Assembly: GCF_021568285.1 (NCBI RefSeq)
Contig: NZ_JAKGTQ010000003.1
Location: forward strand, 310,001-374,000
DNA: 64,000 nt
Source of the DNA: Rheinheimera sp. UJ63
GTDB lineage: Bacteria > Pseudomonadota > Gammaproteobacteria > Enterobacterales > Alteromonadaceae
Direction: 5' to 3'
In this document: positions 8,245-17,471 of the stretch, piece after piece
How the letters are laid out: every line of letters starts with the position of its first letter
How positions within the stretch are numbered: position 1 is the stretch's first letter
Notes under the pieces: generated by a model
Told to the model about the DNA's origin: nothing
The model's database searches: none
Seen by the model: only the letters and a program-made list of their open reading frames with translations
Position numbers and translations under genes: made by a program

Positions 8245-9239
8245 TATGGTTTCTCACTTAGATTTTGGACGGTGACACGCTGAGAGATTTGGCCAAAAAT
8301 ACTCACACCTGCTGAATTAAACGCATTCATCGTGACAATTTCGTCTTGTTGCATAAATGGCGTTTGTGCGGCCCCAGCCGTGATCATCTCCTTTGCTCGA
8401 AGTTCTGAAATACAAGCCTGGCCTCTGGCAGGATCCGCGTTAGAAACCGTTCCAGAACCGAAAACCGTACCTGCCTTGATCGTTCGGGTTTGTGCAACGT
8501 GAGCAATTAATTCATGAAAACCAAAATGCATTTCTTGCCCTAATGGTTCGCCAAAAACCTCACCGTTGCGTTTCACCTGTAAAGGCAAGCAAACTCGACC
8601 ATCTTGCCAATACTCACCCAATTCGTCTGGCGTTAATGCAAAAGGTGCAAAGGCGGTACTTCCTTTCGCTTGCACAAAACCAAAGCCTGTTTTCATTTCT
8701 CGGGGGCCTAAAGCGCGATAACTAATGTCATTAAGCATGACGACTAAACGAATTTTCGACTTCGCGAACTCAGCAGAGCTTCCCATGGGTATATGATCAA
8801 CAATGACGCCAAACTCGCCCTCGAAGTCAATTCCATGCTTTAAATCAGCCACGACAATATCATCTGTCCCAGCTAGAAAGCTGTCACCAGCCCCCTGATA
8901 AACTAGAGGATAAATATTTGCATCAGCAATTGGATCAAGATGAAATGCTTGCTGCATTAAATGCCCGTGGTTTAAAAACAATGATCCATCCAACCACTGC
9001 CATGAGCGTGGTAAAGGGGCACCTAACTCTTCTACATTTAATGGCAAGCGATTTTTTACGTTGCCGGCATTTAATTCTGCGTACAGCCTTTCTAAGCCCT
9101 GAACACACAACGACCAATTATCCAAAGCAAATTGTAATGTCGGTGCAATACCACTGGCATCGACAAAATAACGCTGATCTTCTGAAATGATAATAAGTGT
9201 GCCATCCGGATGAGGTAGCCTTAAAGATGCGAGCTTCAT
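8244..9239 (-). CDS. Fumarylacetoacetate hydrolase family protein
   Basis: About 331 residues with an N-terminal FAH_N-like part (KLASLRLPHPDGTL) and a catalytic FAH core with the acidic metal ligands in DFEGEFGVIV and ISYRALGPRE, plus GSGTVSNADPARGQACISE. The family hydrolyses or hydrates beta-diketones and hydroxymuconate-type acids, for example fumarylacetoacetate, fumarylpyruvate and 2-oxopent-4-enoate relatives. As first gene of the cluster it probably completes breakdown of the ring-fission product. I start it at ATG 9239; a GTG two codons upstream is also possible. Its promoter faces the LysR gene at 9406. Confidence 0.85.
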   Translation of the reverse strand: MKLASLRLPHPDGTLIIISEDQRYFVDASGIAPTLQFALDNWSLCVQGLERLYAELNAGNVKNRLPLNVEELGAPLPRSWQWLDGSLFLNHGHLMQQAFHLDPIADANIYPLVYQGAGDSFLAGTDDIVVADLKHGIDFEGEFGVIVDHIPMGSSAEFAKSKIRLVVMLNDISYRALGPREMKTGFGFVQAKGSTAFAPFALTPDELGEYWQDGRVCLPLQVKRNGEVFGEPLGQEMHFGFHELIAHVAQTRTIKAGTVFGSGTVSNADPARGQACISELRAKEMITAGAAQTPFMQQDEIVTMNAFNSAGVSIFGQISQRVTVQNLSEKP

Positions 9240-9283
9240 GCACAAAACGCCTTATCGGTTAAAAATACAGCTAAAATTTATTA

Positions 9284-9339
9284 GGTTAATACTAATATTT
9301 TCTTTGCAATCCATAAAATTGAATGTTTAGATATTAACC
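9284..9339. promoter_or_regulatory. Inverted repeat in LysR/FAH divergent promoter
   Basis: GGTTAATA (9284-9291) and TATTAACC (9332-9339) form an eight-base inverted repeat separated by 40 bases in the 160-base gap between the divergent LysR and FAH genes. Widely spaced dyads of this kind are where LysR-type proteins often bind. The site is a guess from position and symmetry only. Confidence 0.35.
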
Positions 9340-9405
9340 ATCCAAAAATCTGATAGATGTGCTGAGATTTTTAGTGTCTTTAAAACCATAAGAATTAAAG
9401 GAAGC

Positions 9406-10332
9406 ATGATCACGATGAGATTTGAACAGCTAGATCTAAATTTGCTTGTCGCTTTAGATATATTATTAGAAGAGCAAAACATCACAAAAAGCGCGGAGCG
9501 ATTACACTTGTCGCAATCAGCAACCAGTGGGGTGTTGGCGCGTTTACGCGCGTTTTTTGAAGACGATTTGTTAGTACAAATAGGAAAAAAAATGCAACCC
9601 ACCCCCTTCGCCTTAGAGTTGCAGGGGCCTGTGGCAGGTGTGTTAGCTACCGTGCGTGGTTCGATCATTGGAAAAAAAGCCAATAATCCCGAAACAAGTG
9701 AACGCAATTTCAAAATCATTGCTTCAGATTATGTTATTCAAGTCATCCTAGCCGATTTTATCCCCTATATTGCTAAAGTTGCCCCTAAAGTCACTTTCGA
9801 GTTTTTAACACCTTTTGCAAACGATATCAGTGTGCTATCAAAAGGTGGAGCCGACTTGATGATCGCTCCGGAATCGGTTGCGCTGGATAGCTATTCGAGT
9901 GTGCCATTGATGGTTGACGATATGGCTTGCATAACAGATTCAAACAATAAACACATTGGTGATTTCCTCACGATTGAGCAATTTATTTCGTTAGGGCACG
10001 TCTCTGTTGGTTTTGCTCGCGTCAGCCACCTGAGCGTGGAACAATGGCTAGTGGATAACGTAAAAAGTCAGCGCAGAGTCGAAATTATAACTAATGATTT
10101 TTCAACGATGGTTTACAGCTTATTAAATACTGATCGTGTTGCCATTTTACCGAGCCAATTCGCACAATTACACGCTAATCGTAATTCAGTAAAAATCGTC
10201 AAATTACCCTTTCAATTACCGCAATTGAAAGAAAGCATGATCTGGCACCCTACACTCGAAAATGACCCCATGCATAAATGGCTAAGACAAAAAATCTTGG
10301 ACTGCTCAAAAAAATTTCGAGAAACGCTCTAG
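9406..10332 (+). CDS. LysR-type transcriptional regulator of the meta-cleavage cluster
   Basis: A 308-residue LysR-type regulator. The N-terminal winged HTH reads FEQLDLNLLVALDILLEE then SAERLHLSQSATSGVLARLR (about 3-65), followed by a two-lobed effector-binding domain. The gene is divergent from the FAH-to-hydroxylase cluster, the standard layout in which a LysR protein activates the neighbouring operon when it binds a pathway intermediate and represses itself. The N-terminal region resembles NodD/NahR/LinR-type regulators of aromatic pathways. Start: ATG at 9406, with another ATG three codons later. The inducer is not deducible. Confidence 0.88.
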   Translation: MITMRFEQLDLNLLVALDILLEEQNITKSAERLHLSQSATSGVLARLRAFFEDDLLVQIGKKMQPTPFALELQGPVAGVLATVRGSIIGKKANNPETSERNFKIIASDYVIQVILADFIPYIAKVAPKVTFEFLTPFANDISVLSKGGADLMIAPESVALDSYSSVPLMVDDMACITDSNNKHIGDFLTIEQFISLGHVSVGFARVSHLSVEQWLVDNVKSQRRVEIITNDFSTMVYSLLNTDRVAILPSQFAQLHANRNSVKIVKLPFQLPQLKESMIWHPTLENDPMHKWLRQKILDCSKKFRETL

Positions 10333-10345
10333 CTCAGATTCACTG

Positions 10346-10369
10346 GGGGGTTAGGTTGTCTTAACCCCC
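10346..10369. terminator. Hairpin between convergent LysR and aldo/keto reductase genes
   Basis: GGGGGTTA (10346-10353) pairs with TAACCCCC (10362-10369) around an eight-base loop. It occupies most of the 39-base gap between two convergent stop codons, so it can end both transcripts. A short T stretch follows on the plus strand (GTTT). Confidence 0.65.
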
Positions 10370-10371
10370 GT

Positions 10372-11358
10372 TTAAAACTGTTCGGTATCAATTTCTGCTT
10401 GTGTTGCCAAGGGGTATCTATCCCCTTTGATATTAACCGGGCTAAAAGCTTGATTAAGCTGTTGTATTTGTTCAGTAGAAAGACACACTGTTGCTGCCTG
10501 ATGATTCTCGTGTAAGTGTGACAATTTTGTAGTACCTGGTATCACATGAATATGTGGCCCTTGATGCAGTAACCAAGCTAAACTTAACTGTGCCATAGTA
10601 CACCCCATCTCAAGACTCAATGCGTTAAGCTTGGTTAATAATGGCAGATTGTATTTAAGCGTGTCAGCTTGAAAGCGTGGCATGCCCTTGCGTATATCGC
10701 CGTCAACAAACGCTTCGCTGTTTGTGACTTGCCCAGTCAAAAACCCCCGACCAAGAGGCGAAAATGCAACAAAAGCGGTGCCAAGTGCAGCACAAGTAGT
10801 AAGGACAGATATTTCTGCATTTCGAGTCCACAAAGAATATTCGGTTTGCATCGCTGCAATTGGATGCACAGCATGTGCTTTTTGCAGCGTTGCCGCTGAC
10901 ACTTCGGATAAACCAATAGCTTTAATTTTTCCGGCATCAACCATCCTCGACAACTCACCGATGCTTTCTTCTATCGGCACTGTTTTATCCCAACGATGTA
11001 AATAGTAAAGATCTAAGACATCGGTTTGTAAGTTTCTTAGCGACTGCTCGATCGTCGCACGCAACGTAGCAGGCCGACCATCAATAACACGTTTGCCGTC
11101 AACACCAGTCATACCGCATTTACTGGCCAGAAAAACCCGCTGACGATGCGGCTTTAACAGTTTGCCCAGTAATTCCTCATTACGGCCAAAACCATACAAA
11201 GCAGCCGTATCAAAGTGCGTAATGCCAATATCCAAGGCTTCGTTAATGATTGCTGCAGCATCCGTTTCGTTCAATGGATGACCATAAGCATGGCTGAGGT
11301 TCATACAACCTAAACCGATTTCAGGAACCCATGTTCCGGCTAACATTCGTTGATTCAT
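10372..11358 (-). CDS. Aldo/keto reductase
   Basis: A 328-residue NADPH-dependent aldo/keto reductase of the Tas/YajO type. The catalytic set is visible: FDTAALYG with Asp and Tyr, the Lys in VFLASKCG, and YYLHRWD with His; the cofactor region IPGTTKLSHLHENHQA lies near the C-terminus. It is the last gene of the protocatechuate operon, 19 bases after ligC, but no AKR step is needed for protocatechuate 4,5-cleavage. It may reduce an aromatic aldehyde such as vanillin, or detoxify a semialdehyde. Confidence 0.85.
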   Translation of the reverse strand: MNQRMLAGTWVPEIGLGCMNLSHAYGHPLNETDAAAIINEALDIGITHFDTAALYGFGRNEELLGKLLKPHRQRVFLASKCGMTGVDGKRVIDGRPATLRATIEQSLRNLQTDVLDLYYLHRWDKTVPIEESIGELSRMVDAGKIKAIGLSEVSAATLQKAHAVHPIAAMQTEYSLWTRNAEISVLTTCAALGTAFVAFSPLGRGFLTGQVTNSEAFVDGDIRKGMPRFQADTLKYNLPLLTKLNALSLEMGCTMAQLSLAWLLHQGPHIHVIPGTTKLSHLHENHQAATVCLSTEQIQQLNQAFSPVNIKGDRYPLATQAEIDTEQF

Positions 11359-11377
11359 GTTGTTCTTAGCATGTTGA

Positions 11378-12322
11378 TTAAAGACCTATAAGTTGCTGCT
11401 CTAATTCATGCAGAACGCGGTAACAATCGAGCACTTGAGCAATACTAGCGTTGGGATCACGGTTTTCTTGAATCGCCAAAAAAAACTCACGATCTTGCAG
11501 TTCAATGCCGTTCATTGATACTGCAACTTGTGACACATTAATGGGTGTTTCTTTTCCATCCACTAAATCATCGTATCGCGCAATAAAAGTACCATTGTCA
11601 CAAATGTAACGGAAGAAAGTACCTAAGGGACCATCGTTATTAAACGATAAAGACAAGGTACAGATTGCACCATTCTCCGCTTGCAATTGAATAGACATAT
11701 CCAGTGCAATACCCAAATCAGGATGAATGGGGCCTTGGATTGCATTCGCTTTAACAATCCGACTTCCTATTTGATAAGCAAACAAATCAACCGTATGTGC
11801 AGCATGATGCCACAATAAGTGATCAGTCCATGAACGAGCTTCACCTTTGGCATTAATGTTTTTACGGCGAAAGAAGTAGGTTTGCACATCCATTTGCTGA
11901 ATTTGCAACTCGCCTGCGGTAATAAGCTTATGAATATATTGATGTGAAGGATTAAAACGACGCGTATGTCCCACCATGCAGATTTTACCCGTCGCTTTTT
12001 GAGTTTCCAGCACAGCCAGCGAATCTTGCCAACTGTCCGCAAGAGGGATTTCGACCTGAACATGTTTTCCTGCTTGCATACATTGAATAGATTGAGCGGC
12101 ATGTTGCTGTGTTGGTGTGCATAAAATGACTGCATCAGCGTCAATCTTTAGCGCTTCGTCTAAACTTGTGAAAATTTGCGAGATACCATATTCATCGGCA
12201 ACTTTTTGTGTTTTTTCAATTGATCGCCCTACCAGAGCAACAACCTCAACACCTTCGATTTGCTTAATGCCATCTAGGTGTTTGATCCCGAAGGCGCCAG
12301 GGCCTACAACAATAACTTTCAT
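11378..12322 (-). CDS. ligC: 4-carboxy-2-hydroxymuconate-6-semialdehyde dehydrogenase
   Basis: A 314-residue Gfo/Idh-type dehydrogenase, the same length as LigC of Sphingobium. It has the N-terminal NADP-binding GPGAFGIKHLDGI and strongly LigC-like stretches, including EIPLADSW, VGHTRRFNPSHQYIH, QTYFFRRKN and WTDHLLWHHAAHTVDLF. The enzyme oxidises the cyclic hemiacetal of the protocatechuate 4,5-cleavage product to 2-pyrone-4,6-dicarboxylate. Its presence shows that the operon is for protocatechuate rather than gallate alone. It is 14 bases downstream of ligB. Confidence 0.95.
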   Translation of the reverse strand: MKVIVVGPGAFGIKHLDGIKQIEGVEVVALVGRSIEKTQKVADEYGISQIFTSLDEALKIDADAVILCTPTQQHAAQSIQCMQAGKHVQVEIPLADSWQDSLAVLETQKATGKICMVGHTRRFNPSHQYIHKLITAGELQIQQMDVQTYFFRRKNINAKGEARSWTDHLLWHHAAHTVDLFAYQIGSRIVKANAIQGPIHPDLGIALDMSIQLQAENGAICTLSLSFNNDGPLGTFFRYICDNGTFIARYDDLVDGKETPINVSQVAVSMNGIELQDREFFLAIQENRDPNASIAQVLDCYRVLHELEQQLIGL

Positions 12323-12336
12323 TTCACTCTCCGACG

Positions 12337-13568
<1,232 letters not shown>

Positions 13569-13577
13569 ACGTACTCC

Positions 13578-14471
13578 TTAATTAGACCAATACAAACGCA
13601 TTGGGTTATCAATTAATAACTTTTGCTGTAACTCGGTCGTGGGCGCAAAAAGTGGGATCATATCTACTAACTTACCGTCATCTGGCATATGACTTTTCAT
13701 ATTTGGGTGAGGCCAATCGGTGCCCCACAGTACACGATCAGGAAACATTTCAACGACTTTACGGGCAAACGGCACAACGTCTTGGTAACCGTTAATCGGC
13801 CCAGCAATCGAGATACGCTCAGGACAACTGACTTTTGACCAAACATTGGTATTTTCAGTCATAAACTTGAGGAACAACGCAAATTCATCACCATCGACCG
13901 GTTTACTCACATCAGGTCGCCCCATGTGATCGACCACTAGCGTCGTGGGTAAACTAGTAAAGAAATCATACAGCTCTGGTAAGTCTTGGCTTTCAAAATA
14001 AATAACGATGTGCCAATCACGAGTAACAATACGATCAGCAATACGTTTTAAGGTGTCAAATGGCAAAGCGTCGACTAAACGTTTAACAAAATTAAAGCGC
14101 ACACCTCTGACACCTGCGGCGTGAAGCCTATCAAGCTCGGCTTCCGAGATATCTTCTGTGATTGTTGCTACACCGCGGGCTAAACCCTTTGCCGCTTCTA
14201 AGGCATCAACTAAAGCTCGGTTGTCAGCGCCATGGCACGTCGCCTGCACAATGACATTTCGACTAAAACCCAAGTAGTCTCGCAAATGCCACAACTGTTG
14301 CTTTGACGCATCGCAGGGGGTGTATTTACGTTGAGGAGCGAAAGGAAATTCTTCTCCTGGACCGAATACATGACAATGGGCATCAACCGCACCCTTTGGC
14401 ACAACAAAAGTTGGTTTTGAAGGCGATGGATGCCAATCTAACCAACTAGCATCTTTAGTAAAGGTGCTCAT
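13578..14471 (-). CDS. ligI: 2-pyrone-4,6-dicarboxylate lactonase
   Basis: A 297-residue amidohydrolase-superfamily enzyme of the LigI type. The first strand motif DAHCHVFGPG gives the H-x-H pair; RFNFVKR, HIVIYFE, VVDHMGRPD and the terminal WGTDWPHPN supply substrate-binding and catalytic residues, including the Asp that activates water. It hydrolyses 2-pyrone-4,6-dicarboxylate to 4-oxalomesaconate and, unlike most of the superfamily, needs no divalent metal. Its start overlaps the ligJ stop by four bases. Confidence 0.94.
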   Translation of the reverse strand: MSTFTKDASWLDWHPSPSKPTFVVPKGAVDAHCHVFGPGEEFPFAPQRKYTPCDASKQQLWHLRDYLGFSRNVIVQATCHGADNRALVDALEAAKGLARGVATITEDISEAELDRLHAAGVRGVRFNFVKRLVDALPFDTLKRIADRIVTRDWHIVIYFESQDLPELYDFFTSLPTTLVVDHMGRPDVSKPVDGDEFALFLKFMTENTNVWSKVSCPERISIAGPINGYQDVVPFARKVVEMFPDRVLWGTDWPHPNMKSHMPDDGKLVDMIPLFAPTTELQQKLLIDNPMRLYWSN

Positions 14472-15487
14472 AATCCCATCCCTTTAAGTTTTTTGTCTAA
14501 ACCTGGATAAACTCGGCGTGCATTACCTGAAAATACCTTACTGCGGTCTGCAGCTGATAAATTTAATGATTCGACATAACGTTTAGTATCATCAAAATAA
14601 TGGCCCGTTTCAGGGTCAATGCCGCGCACTGCACCAATCATTTCAGAGCCAAACAAGATGTTTTCGATATCAATGACATTAAACAGCAAATCGATTCCTG
14701 GCTGATGATAGACGCAAGTATCAAAATAGACATTTTTCATCACATGTTCTCGCAACGGCGGCTGTTTAAGCATATCTGCCAGCCCGCGATAACGTCCCCA
14801 GTGATAAGGAACCGCTCCACCGCCATGCGGAATAATAAAACGCAAATCTGGAAAATCTTTAAACAGATTGCCCTCTAAAAACTGCATAAACGCCGTGGTA
14901 TCGGCATTCATGTAATGTGCGCCGGTGGCATGGAAATTAGGATTACAAGAGCCCGATACGTGGATCATCGCTGGCACATCCAATTCAACCATTTTTTCAT
15001 AAAATGGATACCAGCTGGGATCAGTCAGTGGTGCGGATGTCCAATGACCACCAGAAGGGTCAGGATTTAAATTGCACCCTACAAAGCCTTTTTCTAATAC
15101 GCAGCGCTCAAGCTCTTCAATCGAGTTTTTAATGGGTACACCGGGAGATTGCGGTAATTGACATACACCAATAAAGCGTTGCGGATAAAGATCAACAACA
15201 CGAGCAATGAGATCATTACAAGCACTTGTCCATTGCTTTGAAACAGTCTCATCCCCCACATGATGCGCCATTGCTGAAGCCCTAGGCGAGAAAATCGTCA
15301 TATCCAATCCACGGGCATCTAACAATTTAATCTGGTTTTTTTCAATACTCTCACGTATCTGGTCGTCGCTGATAAAAGGAACATCAGGTAACGCTTTGCC
15401 GTCTTTATAAGCCTTAACTTGGGCCTCACGAAATAACTGTAAAGGCTCAGGTGCAGTCGTATAGTGACCGTGACAATCAATAATCAT
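14468..15487 (-). CDS. ligJ: 4-oxalomesaconate hydratase
   Basis: A 339-residue amidohydrolase-fold hydratase. Metal-binding elements are visible as DCHGHYTTAP at the N-terminus (H-x-H), IHVSG and IPHGGGAVPYHWGR in the middle, and FGSEMIGAVRG near the C-terminus, all typical of LigJ/PmdE. It adds water to 4-oxalomesaconate to give 4-carboxy-4-hydroxy-2-oxoadipate (CHA). It overlaps ligI by four bases, and a ribosome site (GAGGAAAG on the coding strand) lies just before the ATG. Confidence 0.93.
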   Translation of the reverse strand: MIIDCHGHYTTAPEPLQLFREAQVKAYKDGKALPDVPFISDDQIRESIEKNQIKLLDARGLDMTIFSPRASAMAHHVGDETVSKQWTSACNDLIARVVDLYPQRFIGVCQLPQSPGVPIKNSIEELERCVLEKGFVGCNLNPDPSGGHWTSAPLTDPSWYPFYEKMVELDVPAMIHVSGSCNPNFHATGAHYMNADTTAFMQFLEGNLFKDFPDLRFIIPHGGGAVPYHWGRYRGLADMLKQPPLREHVMKNVYFDTCVYHQPGIDLLFNVIDIENILFGSEMIGAVRGIDPETGHYFDDTKRYVESLNLSAADRSKVFSGNARRVYPGLDKKLKGMGL

Positions 15488-15547
15488 TTCGCTTTCCTCA
15501 TTGCTATAACAACGTTAAAAACGTTATTCACTTATATTCAGGTTTGG

Positions 15548-16669
15548 CTAATATGCTTCACCGCGCATTAATAAGCGCGCTGTGCGCAATAATGCAGCAC
15601 GGTGAACGGCAAAGTTTTCGATACCTTCGCAACTCCCCGAAACAGTCATTTCTATGGTAAACAAACCAGTGGGATGCTCAACGTCAATACTGATTGTGCC
15701 ATCGCTAAATGAGTGCTGTACTAAGTCATTGGCAACTGTCCCCTGAAGCACACAGGCCGTCGCAACACTTACAGATCCCAACACTCCGATAGCATCGTGC
15801 ACACGATGCGGTATAAAAGTGCGAGTGCTAACCACGCCACCGTTTAATGCCGGTGAAATCAAACTCATTTTTGGCACGGTTTGTTTGCTGACATCCCCTA
15901 AATGCATTAACTTACCCGCAGCTAAACGTATTGCTTCAATTTTGCTTTTTAAGGCATGATTTTGTTCAAGTTCAGCAGGTGACTCTGCGCCAGTTAGGCC
16001 AAATGATGCCGCATTCAACAGCACTACTGGCATACCATTATCCACGCAGGTAACTGGGATATCGAAGATCACATCTTGTGCCTTGCCCGTGGGAAACAGT
16101 GCGCCACAACTTGAGCCGGCAATGTCTAAAAAATCCAGTAACACTGGCGCAGCACTTCCAGGAACACCGTCAATAGTGGCCGAACCTTCATAGTTAACTT
16201 TACCATCAGGCGTTTCGATTAAAGCCACGGCATTTGCGCCGGTATTGAGCATATGGATACGCACCGCGGTGACGGCATTCGTGGCTTTTACTAATCCTTT
16301 TTCAATGGCGAAAGGTCCTACAGCTGCTAGTATATTGCCACAGTTTTGCGTTGTGCTGACTTCAGCTTTGTTTACGACAACTTGTAAAAAGAGATAATCC
16401 ACATCTGTATCTGGACGTGTCGACTTACTGACAATCGCGACCTTACTTGTTAGAGGATGCGCACCGCCTAATCCATCAATTTGACGTTCATCTGGCGAGC
16501 CCATTAAATGCAGTAAAACTCGATCTCGTTCATCTGTATTTGTGGGTAGATCCTCAGCTAAAAAAAATAGTCCTTTTGAAGTCCCGCCACGCATAATAAA
16601 ACAAGGATAAGGTTGCAAAATGGGTTGAGTTTGCTCAATAGAGGAAGCCATAAGATTATTGATCTTCAT
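15548..16669 (-). CDS. ligU: 4-oxalomesaconate tautomerase/isomerase (PrpF family)
   Basis: About 373 residues of the PrpF/GalD/LigU fold, with IMRGGTSKGLFFL near the N-terminus, DGLGGAHPLTSKVAIV, and NCGNILAAVGPFAIEKG carrying the catalytic-type cysteine. The enzyme moves the double bond of 4-oxalomesaconate between keto and enol forms so that the hydratase can act. Several in-frame starts exist; the furthest is a GTG at 16708, but ATG 16669 or ATG 16651 gives the usual family N-terminus. It overlaps the end of ligK slightly. Confidence 0.88.
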   Translation of the reverse strand: MKINNLMASSIEQTQPILQPYPCFIMRGGTSKGLFFLAEDLPTNTDERDRVLLHLMGSPDERQIDGLGGAHPLTSKVAIVSKSTRPDTDVDYLFLQVVVNKAEVSTTQNCGNILAAVGPFAIEKGLVKATNAVTAVRIHMLNTGANAVALIETPDGKVNYEGSATIDGVPGSAAPVLLDFLDIAGSSCGALFPTGKAQDVIFDIPVTCVDNGMPVVLLNAASFGLTGAESPAELEQNHALKSKIEAIRLAAGKLMHLGDVSKQTVPKMSLISPALNGGVVSTRTFIPHRVHDAIGVLGSVSVATACVLQGTVANDLVQHSFSDGTISIDVEHPTGLFTIEMTVSGSCEGIENFAVHRAALLRTARLLMRGEAY

Positions 16670-17342
16670 ACTTAACATAGACCAACCCTTTGGCAGCAAG
16701 GCGCTCACGCATATTGTAAATATCTAAACCCAGCTCGCCATTTTCGAAACGAATACGCTTAGCTTCTTCATTCGCTATGCGCTGCTCCACCTTAGTGATA
16801 ACGTCTTTCGTTTCTTGCCGTTTAACGACTACCACTCCATCTTCGTCTGCCACGATCATGTCGCCAGGACATATATAAGCACCCGCACAAATGATCGGCG
16901 TATTAACATTGGCCAGCGTCTCTTTTACACAACCTTGCGCAAACACCGCTTTTGACCAAACCGGAAACTGCATGTTAGTAAGCGTCGCCGTATCACGCAC
17001 ACCACCTTCAATAATTAATCCTAAGACACCACGAGCCTTCAATGATGTGGCTAACAAGTCACCAAAAAATCCGTCAACACTGGGACTGGTTGGCTTCACG
17101 ACTAACACATCACCTGGTTGACACTGCTCAACAGCCACGTGAATCATCCAATTATCGCCAGGTGCCACCTCACAGGTTACCGCTGGCCCGGCAATTTTGG
17201 CAGGTTTAAATATTGGTCGCATGTAATCAGCTAATAGACCTTTACGGCCTTGTGCTTCATGTACGGTTGCGACTTCTGCACCTTGGTATCTCGCGATAAC
17301 ATCGGTATCTGGACGGGGTATATCTGTTACACAAGTTGCCAT
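16656..17342 (-). CDS. ligK: 4-carboxy-4-hydroxy-2-oxoadipate aldolase
   Basis: About 228 residues of the RraA-like class II aldolase family. HEAQGRKGLLADYMRP, GDNWMIHVAVEQCQPGDVLVV, GGVRDTATL (Arg/Asp for pyruvate and metal) and GDMIVADEDGVVVV are diagnostic. It cleaves 4-carboxy-4-hydroxy-2-oxoadipate to pyruvate and oxaloacetate, the last step of the pathway, and also decarboxylates oxaloacetate. ATG 17342 is preferred over the upstream ATG 17363 because AGG lies about seven bases before it. It is the first gene of the eight-gene lig operon. Confidence 0.93.
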   Translation of the reverse strand: MATCVTDIPRPDTDVIARYQGAEVATVHEAQGRKGLLADYMRPIFKPAKIAGPAVTCEVAPGDNWMIHVAVEQCQPGDVLVVKPTSPSVDGFFGDLLATSLKARGVLGLIIEGGVRDTATLTNMQFPVWSKAVFAQGCVKETLANVNTPIICAGAYICPGDMIVADEDGVVVVKRQETKDVITKVEQRIANEEAKRIRFENGELGLDIYNMRERLAAKGLVYVKYEDQ

Positions 17343-17403
17343 ATTTTTACCTGCCTGCATCAATTAACTCAGTTCAGTATGGCCCAGTGCAGATAAAAAC
17401 GCT

Positions 17404-17421
17404 GTTGAAAAAACTGTCAAC
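17404..17421. promoter_or_regulatory. Candidate LysR operator between ligK and its regulator
   Basis: GTTGA-N8-TCAAC is a clean dyad in the 129-base gap between divergent ligK and the LysR-type gene, and it fits the T-N11-A type of LysR box. A TATAAT hexamer pointing toward the regulator lies at 17438-17443, without a good -35, which suits a regulated promoter. Confidence 0.5.
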
Positions 17422-17471
17422 CTTGATTAGATTTTTCTATAATGAAAAAAAACAGCAGTTATTAAAGAATC

